The position numbers and the translations under genes are program-made. Below the pieces are notes generated by a model. The model saw only the letters and a program-made list of their open reading frames with translations, was not told where the DNA came from and did no database searches. A stretch of 64,000 nt of DNA from Oscillospiraceae bacterium (GTDB lineage Bacteria > Bacillota > Clostridia > Oscillospirales > Oscillospiraceae), in the NCBI GenBank assembly GCA_015068455.1, contig SVKO01000004.1, positions 124,001-188,000 on the forward strand, read 5' to 3'. Below, piece by piece: positions 58,736 to 64,000 of this stretch (within the stretch, counting starts at the first letter, position 1; each line of letters starts with the position of its first letter).

Positions 58736-60775
58736 ATGAAGAAACGACTGATTGCCATCTTACTGATCCTGTCATTGGTGCTGACGGTGTTTCCGATGGC
58801 GGCTTTTGCAGAAGAGCCTGCATGCAAGCACGAACATACTGCGCCGTATTCCGAATCATTCGGAAATACCAGAGGCGAATTTTTCTTAATGCTTTGGAAA
58901 ATGTATGGCTGTCCGGAGCCCAGAATTGAGGACAAATTTGAAGATGTTTCTGAAGCAGATGTTTTCTACAAAGCAGTATTGTGGGCAACTCAGAATAATA
59001 TCAGCAATGGGCTTACCGATACCCAATTTAGGCCGGAACAGGCCACCACAAGGGCACAGGCGGTGACATTTCTGTGGCGCGCTGCCGGCTGTCCCGAGCC
59101 TGAAAACCCGTATACAACGTTCAGGGATCTCAAATCCGGCGCCTTCTATGAGAAAGCCGTGGCATGGGCGGCGGAACAGGATTGGCTGGAACTTCGTACC
59201 GACGGAGTGAGCTTCCGCCCGGATTATTCTGCCGGCGAGTTCCTTCTGGAAGGAACCGTCTGTGAGGATTGCGGTGCAATTCTCGAAACTACGAAACTGA
59301 GCTTCTCTGAACCTGTCCTCGCCAGTGGTACATTTGGAGATAATCTGAAATGGAAAATTACCGGGCAGACCCTCACCATCACCGGCAGCGGAGAGATGAT
59401 GAATCTGGATGAGTACCAGGAAGCTCCCTGGTATGAATACTGGGACATAATCTCTCATGTGAATCTCCCCGAAGGACTGCTGAGCATTGGAGACGGTGCC
59501 TTTTCCGGGTGCTGCTACCTGGCGGATCCTGTAATCCCGGGGAGTGTTCGGACAATTGGAGAAGGCGCGTTCTATAACTGCAGTGCTATCATGAAATTGA
59601 CCATCCCTGAGGGAGTTACGAGCATCGCCGACGGGGCGTTTTATTCCTGTCATCTTTTGAGAGAAGTAAGTATCCCGGACAGTGTATCCCGCATCGGATA
59701 CAAGGTGTTTGGTGACACCGATCTTGCAAACAACGATAGGAACTGGACAGGCGGCCTTCTTTATTTTGACGATTGGGTCGTCGGTGCGTACGAGGATATC
59801 AAAACTGCGCAGATCAAAGCAGGAACAAAAGGTCTCTGTGACGCTCTGTTCTATGAATGTCAGGATCTGACCAGCGTGTCTGTCCCTGACAGCGTAACGT
59901 ACATCGGGGAAGGTGCGTTCTACGACTGCTTCAATCTGAAGAGTGTGAAAATTCCCAATGGTGTGACGAGGATCAACCAGTGGACATATGGATTCTGCGA
60001 AGAACTGACGTCCATTGAAATCCCCGAAAGCGTGGAATTCGTTGGAGAATATGCCTTCTATGGCTGCGAGAGCCTGAAAAGTGTAACGATTGCAAATAAG
60101 GAATGCGTCATCGAAGAGGGTGACGAGGAACCCGAATATATGCTCGGCATTCCCGGACAAACGACGATTTATGGCTATGCCGATTCAACTGCACAGGCCT
60201 ATGCCGGCAAATACGGCTACCGATTTGTAGAACTGAGCGAGAAGGTGCCCTTCATCGACGTTCCGGCAAAGGCTTTTTATGTCGATCCCGTAGCCTGGGC
60301 TGTCGAAAACGATATCACAAAGGGTGTCGACGATACCCATTTCGGCTCGGATAAAGCATGTACCCGCGGCCAGGTGGTCACGTTCCTGTGGCGTGCCGCC
60401 GGCTGCCCGGAGCCCAAGAGCACCGAGACCGGCTTCAAGGACATGAAGCCCGGCGCCTTCTATGAGAAGGCTGTGGCCTGGGCCGTGGAGGAAGGCATCA
60501 CCAAGGGCCTGTCGAAGGACAAGTTCGGCCCGGACGCCACCTGCACCAGAGGTCAGATCGTGACCTTCCTGTATCGGGCTGCGGGCCGGCAGGGCCAGAT
60601 TTATGACTGCCTTCCCTTCGGCGACGTCAGACCCGAAGACTATTTCTTCCCTGCCGTCGGCTGGGCTGTGGCAAACGGCGTCACCAACGGCATGACGGAA
60701 AACACCTTTGGACCAAACGAAATCTGCACCCGCGGCCAGGTCGTGACCTTCCTGTACCGCGCCGCCGCGGAATAA
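58736..60775 (+). CDS. SLH-anchored BspA-like leucine-rich-repeat protein
   Basis: ATG 58736 follows TTAAAGGAG and gives a signal peptide (MKKRLIAILLILSLVLTVFP). The 679-residue product has: an N-terminal incomplete SLH-like region (about 45-185, with WRAAGCPEPENPYTTF and KAVAWAAEQDW, one full CTRGQ-less repeat TTRAQAVTFLWR); a CxxC pair; about eight LRR_5/BspA repeats (about 235-480) of the type SVTYIGEGAFYDCFNLKSVK; three complete SLH repeats (about 500-679). LRR_5 proteins commonly mediate adhesion to host or bacterial surfaces. DNA of the first two thirds is more AT-rich and lacks the extreme codon bias seen in the SLH cassette at 60340-60775, which suggests a mosaic gene: an LRR gene that received the local SLH cassette. 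Confidence 0.9.
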   Translation: MKKRLIAILLILSLVLTVFPMAAFAEEPACKHEHTAPYSESFGNTRGEFFLMLWKMYGCPEPRIEDKFEDVSEADVFYKAVLWATQNNISNGLTDTQFRPEQATTRAQAVTFLWRAAGCPEPENPYTTFRDLKSGAFYEKAVAWAAEQDWLELRTDGVSFRPDYSAGEFLLEGTVCEDCGAILETTKLSFSEPVLASGTFGDNLKWKITGQTLTITGSGEMMNLDEYQEAPWYEYWDIISHVNLPEGLLSIGDGAFSGCCYLADPVIPGSVRTIGEGAFYNCSAIMKLTIPEGVTSIADGAFYSCHLLREVSIPDSVSRIGYKVFGDTDLANNDRNWTGGLLYFDDWVVGAYEDIKTAQIKAGTKGLCDALFYECQDLTSVSVPDSVTYIGEGAFYDCFNLKSVKIPNGVTRINQWTYGFCEELTSIEIPESVEFVGEYAFYGCESLKSVTIANKECVIEEGDEEPEYMLGIPGQTTIYGYADSTAQAYAGKYGYRFVELSEKVPFIDVPAKAFYVDPVAWAVENDITKGVDDTHFGSDKACTRGQVVTFLWRAAGCPEPKSTETGFKDMKPGAFYEKAVAWAVEEGITKGLSKDKFGPDATCTRGQIVTFLYRAAGRQGQIYDCLPFGDVRPEDYFFPAVGWAVANGVTNGMTENTFGPNEICTRGQVVTFLYRAAAE

Positions 60776-60793
60776 TCCGATCATTCAAATCCC

Positions 60794-60825
60794 GGCGGGG
60801 CTGCTTTCGCAGCCCCGCCATTTTC
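60794..60825 (+). terminator. Intrinsic terminator after the LRR gene
   Basis: An 11-bp stem GGCGGGGCTGC/GCAGCCCCGCC with loop TTTC, followed by ATTTTC. Its core is the same as in the terminator after the first CotH gene (27478-27501). Confidence 0.9.
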
Positions 60826-60916
60826 ATTGAGGACCAATGCCTCCCCTGCGCCGTGGGCCTTGCGGAAAAGGGGAAAAGAACAGCTCGAAAAACGCAAAGA
60901 AAACTTTGCAAAAAAG

Positions 60917-60947
60917 ACTTGACAAGTAAACTTGGCGGGTGTATCAT
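60917..60947 (+). promoter_or_regulatory. Promoter with overlapping operator of the DUF6442/XRE operon
   Basis: TTGACA (60919-60924) and TATCAT (60942-60947) are 17 bases apart. A perfect 11-base palindrome ACTTGACAAGT (60917-60927) covers the -35, and AAACTTGGC follows twice (around 60928 and 60959). These are likely binding sites of the XRE protein encoded at 61291-61500, giving autorepression. Confidence 0.65.
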
Positions 60948-60981
60948 ATAGCCAACAAAACTTGGCAAGGAGGAGCATCAT

Positions 60982-61287
60982 ATGGAAAGAAGTGAAATAC
61001 TCACAAAAGCGCAGGCGGAAAACGAGGACGAAAGAGAACTGCAGGTGAAGGACAAGTCCATCACTTTTTCCTATATCGTCATGGTTCTGATGGCGGCGGT
61101 GTTTACCTGGATCCGGGCAAAGCAGGGACTTCCGATGATGGATTTATGTGCGACGGTCTGCGGTTCCGTCTGTGCGGCAATGACTTACCGGTTTATCAAA
61201 ACAAAAGGGAAGAGCTATCTGCTGATCGCAGTCGTCACGTTTATTGTTATGGTGATCGCGATCGTAAGATTTGCCATGGGTCACTGA
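60982..61287 (+). CDS. DUF6442-type small membrane protein
   Basis: A 101-residue protein from ATG 60982 (AAGGAGGAGCATC upstream). The charged N-terminus (MERSEILTKAQAENEDEREL) is followed by three hydrophobic helices, including YIVMVLMAAVFTWIRAKQ and YLLIAVVTFIVMVIAIVRFA. The family is found next to short XRE regulators in many Clostridia, as here, with the XRE start three bases after its stop. Function unknown. Confidence 0.8.
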   Translation: MERSEILTKAQAENEDERELQVKDKSITFSYIVMVLMAAVFTWIRAKQGLPMMDLCATVCGSVCAAMTYRFIKTKGKSYLLIAVVTFIVMVIAIVRFAMGH

Positions 61288-61290
61288 GCC

Positions 61291-61500
61291 ATGAATGACA
61301 GACTGATACTCAAAAACCGGATCAAAGAGGCGCGGACGGAAAAAAACCTGTCCCAGGCGGCGCTGGCAAAAATGGTCGGCGTCTCGCGCAATACGATCAG
61401 CTCCATTGAAACGGGGCAGTTCAATCCCACGGCAAAGCTGGCGCTGGTGCTGTGCATCGCACTGGAAAAGCAATTTGAAGATCTGTTTTATTTTGACTGA
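61291..61500 (+). CDS. Short XRE-family regulator
   Basis: A 69-residue helix-turn-helix protein of the plasmid/phage-repressor-like YgzD type: RIKEARTEKNLSQAALAKMV, GVSRNTISSIETGQFNPTAK and CIALEKQFEDLFYF. Complete DNA-binding domain, no effector domain. It is co-transcribed with the preceding membrane protein gene and probably acts on the ACTTGACAAGT palindrome in their promoter. Confidence 0.92.
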   Translation: MNDRLILKNRIKEARTEKNLSQAALAKMVGVSRNTISSIETGQFNPTAKLALVLCIALEKQFEDLFYFD

Positions 61501-61514
61501 CGGAGATCTGATCC

Positions 61515-62291
61515 ATGAAAGAAAAACCGATCGTTTCGGATATCGTTCAAACCTTTTATGATGCTATGGCGTCAGAGTATGACAAATTCTATTCTGACTG
61601 GGACGCGGCGGTGCGCGAGGAGGCGGCATTCCTGCAGAAAATTTTCGGGGAGTACGGGTTTGATCAAACGGCCCGGGTCCTGGACTGCGCCTGCGGGATC
61701 GGAACCCAGGCGATCGGCCTTGCCGCCCTCGGATATTCCGTAACGGCGTCCGACGTCAGTGCCGGGGAACTCGCGGAGGCGCAGGAGCGCTCTGCGCGCA
61801 GGGGCGTTTCGGTCGTTTTCCGGCAGGCGGATTTTCGCGCTCTTTCGGAGGCTTTTTCAGACCGGTTTGATATCGTGATTGCGATGGACAACGCCCTGCC
61901 GCACATGCTCTGCCGTGAGGAACTGGAAAAGGCGGTGAAAAGCATCGCCGGTCAGCTAGACGATGGCGGCCTGCTTGTTGCCAGCATCCGGGATTATGAC
62001 CGGCTGCTGGAGGTCAAACCGCCCTGCTCGGCGCCTTACGTTTATAAAACGCCCAAGGGGCAGAGGGTGCTGTTTCAAACCTGGGATTGGGTCGGGGAGA
62101 ACTACCGGTTTATCCAGTACGTCATCCGGGATGAGGATTCCATGCAGGTCAGCCGATTTGAAAGTGAATACCGGGCGACGAAACGCGAAGAGATCACAGA
62201 GCTTCTGCACAAATACGGCTGCGCTTCGGTCGTTTGGCGCATGCCGGAGCAGACGGGCTTTTACCAGCCGGTGGTCCTGGCCCGGAAATGA
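61515..62291 (+). CDS. Class I SAM-dependent methyltransferase
   Basis: A 258-residue Rossmann-type methyltransferase. The SAM-binding motif I is RVLDCACGIGTQAIGLAALG (about 55-74), followed by the acidic SVTASDVSAGELAEAQERSA and the motif II/III region FRQADFRAL and FDIVIAMDNALPHML. This resembles the glycine/sarcosine N-methyltransferase branch, but the acceptor is uncertain. The start at 61515 follows GGAGATCTGATCC, 14 bases after the XRE stop, so it may belong to the same transcript. Confidence 0.85.
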   Translation: MKEKPIVSDIVQTFYDAMASEYDKFYSDWDAAVREEAAFLQKIFGEYGFDQTARVLDCACGIGTQAIGLAALGYSVTASDVSAGELAEAQERSARRGVSVVFRQADFRALSEAFSDRFDIVIAMDNALPHMLCREELEKAVKSIAGQLDDGGLLVASIRDYDRLLEVKPPCSAPYVYKTPKGQRVLFQTWDWVGENYRFIQYVIRDEDSMQVSRFESEYRATKREEITELLHKYGCASVVWRMPEQTGFYQPVVLARK

Positions 62292-62330
62292 AAAAAGGAT
62301 TGTAAGAAAAATGAAAAAATGTGCTTTTGG

Positions 62331-62397
62331 AATGGGACACGGCATGTCCCATTGGGAAAAACAGGGCATTTGCTCACTTTGTGTCCTGTTCTTTTTT
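62331..62397 (+). terminator. Tandem inverted repeats after the methyltransferase gene
   Basis: A perfect 9-bp repeat AATGGGACA/TGTCCCATT (62331-62353) is followed by AACAGGGCA/TGTCCTGTT (62360-62390, one G-U) and CTTTTTTG, an intrinsic-terminator layout. The first repeat might instead be an operator for the regulator gene at 62442. Confidence 0.55.
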
Positions 62398-62441
62398 GAA
62401 AACCGGCGGTATGCTGAGGCCGGAAAGGAGGTCAGCGACAT

Positions 62442-62960
62442 ATGGATCTTGTGAAAATCGGAAAATTCCTGCAGGAGCTCAGAAAGGAAAACGGACTGAC
62501 GCAGGAGCAGCTTGCAGAGCGCATGGGCGTCGCCCGCAGAACCGTATCCCGCTGGGAGACGGGCAGCAACATGCCGGATCTGGATCTGCTGATTGAACTG
62601 TCGGACCTTTATGAAACGGACCTTCGTGAAATTTTAAGCGGTGAAAGGAAAAGTGAGCGTATGAACAAGGAACTGAAAGAAACCGTAATGCAGGTCGCGG
62701 ACTACAGCGGCGAGGAAAAAGCAAGACTGACGCGCAGAATGCACGGCATGTTCATTGCCGGACTTCTGGGATTTGCCGCATTCCTGGTGATCACATTGCT
62801 GGGCCTGGACAAGACCGCGCCTTATGAAGCGATCGGGAGCTTCGGACTCGGCATCGGATTCGGCATGGTGATCCTCGGCACGATCTTCACCAGCAGGTAT
62901 GCGTCCCGGATCCGGGCATTCAAGCGCAGATTGCTGCACAAAGAAAAAACGGAAGGCTGA
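62442..62960 (+). CDS. XRE-family regulator with a C-terminal membrane domain
   Basis: A 172-residue protein from ATG 62442, preceded by AAAGGAGGTCAGCGAC. Residues 1-65 are a helix-turn-helix domain (KIGKFLQELRKENGLTQEQL, GVARRTVSRWETGSNMPDLD, LSDLYETDLREILSGE). The C-terminal part has two hydrophobic helices (GMFIAGLLGFAAFLVITLLG and SFGLGIGFGMVILGTIF) and a basic tail, so the regulator is probably held at the membrane. Such proteins are common in Clostridia; the target is unknown. A strong palindromic terminator follows. Confidence 0.87.
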   Translation: MDLVKIGKFLQELRKENGLTQEQLAERMGVARRTVSRWETGSNMPDLDLLIELSDLYETDLREILSGERKSERMNKELKETVMQVADYSGEEKARLTRRMHGMFIAGLLGFAAFLVITLLGLDKTAPYEAIGSFGLGIGFGMVILGTIFTSRYASRIRAFKRRLLHKEKTEG

Positions 62961-62970
62961 CTTCAGCAAG

Positions 62971-63014
62971 AAGCACAGGGGCAGGCGCCGCGGCGCCTGC
63001 CCCTGTGCTTTTTC
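62971..63014 (+). terminator. Perfect palindromic terminator
   Basis: A 40-base perfect palindrome (arms AAGCACAGGGGCAGGCGCCG) starting 10 bases after the stop, followed by TTTTC. Confidence 0.9.
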
Positions 63015-63032
63015 GGGATATGCGGCCCGGAG

Positions 63033-63061
63033 TTGATTCTTGTGCCGATTCCATATATAAT
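63033..63061 (+). promoter_or_regulatory. Promoter of the esterase-like hydrolase gene
   Basis: TTGATT (63033-63038) and TATAAT (63056-63061) with a 17-base spacer ending CGATTCCATATATAAT; one of the four similar promoters in this window. Confidence 0.8.
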
Positions 63062-63113
63062 GGTCATGAATGAAAGAAGGAATCGAACGTCGGCGGAGAA
63101 AAGGAGAAAAGAT

Positions 63114-63851
63114 ATGTTTATCACGGATGACGGCGTTCGGCTGAATGCCAGGCTGGAACTCCCCGCGGAACACATCGACCGATGCCCGCTGGTGATCGTC
63201 ATCCACGGCTTCACCGGCCACATGGAGGAGCGGCATATTCTGGCAGTATCACAGGCCATCCGCGAGGCGGGCTGCGCCACGCTGCGGGTGGATATGTACG
63301 GACACGGGCACAGCGACGGAGATTTTTCCCGCCATACGCTTTTCAAGTGGCTGTCGAATGCGCTGACGGTGATCGACTATGCCCGCAGCCTGGAGTTTGT
63401 CACGGAGCTCTACCTGTGCGGCCACTCCCAGGGCGGCCTGACGGTCATGCTGGCAGGCGCCATGAAGCATGAATCGATCAGCGGGCTGATCCCGCTGTCT
63501 CCTGCATGGATGATCCCGGCGGAGGCGAGGGAAGGGATCCTGCTGGGAGAACGCTTTGACCCCGACCGCATCCCCGAGACGCTTGCGCCATGGGGACTCG
63601 GTGGAAATTATGTCCGGGTGGCGCAGACCATCCGCGTGGAGCCGGCCATCGACCGCTATCAGGGCCCCGTGCTCATCGTCCACGGGACCGGGGATGAGAC
63701 CGTGCCGGTGGAGTATGCCGTCCGGGCGGCGGAGCGATATCGGCGCGGCGAGCTTGTGCTGATCCCCGGGGATACCCACTGCTACGATTTCCATCTCGAG
63801 CAGGTGACGGACGCGGTACGCGGCTGGCTGCTGCGCCGTGCGGCGCGCTGA
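63114..63851 (+). CDS. Alpha/beta hydrolase, cinnamoyl/feruloyl-esterase-like
   Basis: A 245-residue cytoplasmic hydrolase beginning MFITDDGVRLNARLELPAEH; ATG 63114 follows AAAGGAGAAAAG. Motifs: VIVIHGFTGHMEERH (oxyanion loop), RVDMYGHGHSDG, nucleophile elbow LCGHSQGG (Ser about 105), Asp in HGTGDETVPVEYA (about 193) and His in GDTHCYDFH (about 222-226). The HGFTGH...RVDMYGHGxS pattern is that of lactobacillal cinnamoyl esterases (LJ0536 type), which would complement the surface CE1 domains by acting on released feruloyl esters; that link is inference. Monocistronic with its own promoter. Confidence 0.85.
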   Translation: MFITDDGVRLNARLELPAEHIDRCPLVIVIHGFTGHMEERHILAVSQAIREAGCATLRVDMYGHGHSDGDFSRHTLFKWLSNALTVIDYARSLEFVTELYLCGHSQGGLTVMLAGAMKHESISGLIPLSPAWMIPAEAREGILLGERFDPDRIPETLAPWGLGGNYVRVAQTIRVEPAIDRYQGPVLIVHGTGDETVPVEYAVRAAERYRRGELVLIPGDTHCYDFHLEQVTDAVRGWLLRRAAR

Positions 63852-63938
63852 GCGCCTCGGGAATATAAACCAATTGCAAAGGGCTGCAGCGCCGGCGCGG
63901 ACCGGTTTTGCTGCGCACCTCAGACAGGAGGAAACGCC

Positions 63939-64000
63939 ATGGAATACAGGACCCTGGGAAAAACCGGCCTGCAGGTCAGTGAGATCGGCTTCGGCGGCGA
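63939..64000 (+). CDS. Aldo/keto reductase, 5' end only
   Basis: ATG 63939 follows ACAGGAGGAAACGCC and encodes MEYRTLGKTGLQVSEIGFGG before the window ends. This is the near-universal N-terminus of aldo/keto reductases (NADPH-dependent carbonyl reduction). The rest of the gene lies to the right; specificity cannot be judged. Confidence 0.85.
   Translation, partial: MEYRTLGKTGLQVSEIGFGG

Noticed and set aside
62311-62454. A 47-codon ORF starting MKKCAFGMGHGM between the methyltransferase and the regulator
   Set aside because: It lacks a ribosome site, runs through two inverted repeats with a T-run that look like a terminator, and overlaps the next gene's start.
1-64000. CRISPR arrays, rRNA genes, complete tRNA genes, insertion sequences
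   Set aside because: I looked for regularly spaced repeats, rRNA-like sequence, further T-arm motifs and transposase-like proteins and saw none besides the tRNA-Cys fragment.

Overview
The window looks like chromosomal DNA of a GC-rich, anaerobic, monoderm Clostridia species, probably Oscillospiraceae-like. This is an inference from Shine-Dalgarno sites of the AGGAGG type, sigma-A promoters, S-layer-homology (SLH) proteins of a CTRGQ/CTRAQ type, short clostridial ThiC, ThiW, DUF6442/XRE pairs and a citrate lyase operon with a citXG fusion. No tool was run; all identifications come from reading motifs.

Layout. 1-1390: AT-rich foreign-looking DNA (start of a probable ABC ATPase gene, an XRE regulator, an orphan ORF), ending exactly at a 3'-end fragment of tRNA-Cys. 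This is probably the right end of an integrative element whose body lies to the left. 1600-16900: an SLH protein fused to a sugar-binding domain, then a 3,996-residue surface enzyme (GH9-GH9-CE1-CE1-coiled coil-SLH) on the minus strand. 17400-22140: TPP-riboswitch operon thiW-thiM-thiE-thiD-thiC (thiazole salvage plus de novo pyrimidine). 22200-28440: a GNAT remnant, a small SHOCT-like gene, an SLH-anchored CotH kinase, and a nucleoside phosphorylase. 28463-34830: UvrD/PcrA helicase (minus), then an SLH protein with amidase and C-type lectin domains. 34909-40280: citD-E-F-XG-C on the minus strand with a promoter and a terminator-like leader hairpin. 40430-47990: a minus-strand sulfur amino-acid operon. 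It encodes a 41-codon Met/Cys-rich leader peptide followed by an intrinsic terminator, two polar-amino-acid permeases, their ATPase, a lipoprotein that fuses two different substrate-binding domains (SBP_bac_3 plus NlpA/MetQ), MetN, MetI, a GDSL hydrolase and MnmA. 48100-50500: YwlG-like protein, flavodoxin-domain protein, hydrolase, small membrane protein. 50600-60820: three more SLH proteins (metallophosphoesterase, second CotH kinase, BspA-like leucine-rich repeat). 60900-64000: DUF6442/XRE pair, methyltransferase, XRE membrane regulator, alpha/beta hydrolase, start of an aldo/keto reductase.

How it fits together. Seven SLH proteins share a signal peptide, a Cys/His zinc-ribbon-like spacer repeat in most cases, FIVAR-like linkers and a near-identical C-terminal SLH cassette. 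They form a modular cell-surface toolkit combining plant-polysaccharide hydrolysis, sugar binding, extracellular kinases, phosphatase, amidase and lectin functions. The two most unusual points are the leader-peptide-controlled dual-receptor transport operon (40430-47990) and the single-chain surface hydrolase (4604-16594).
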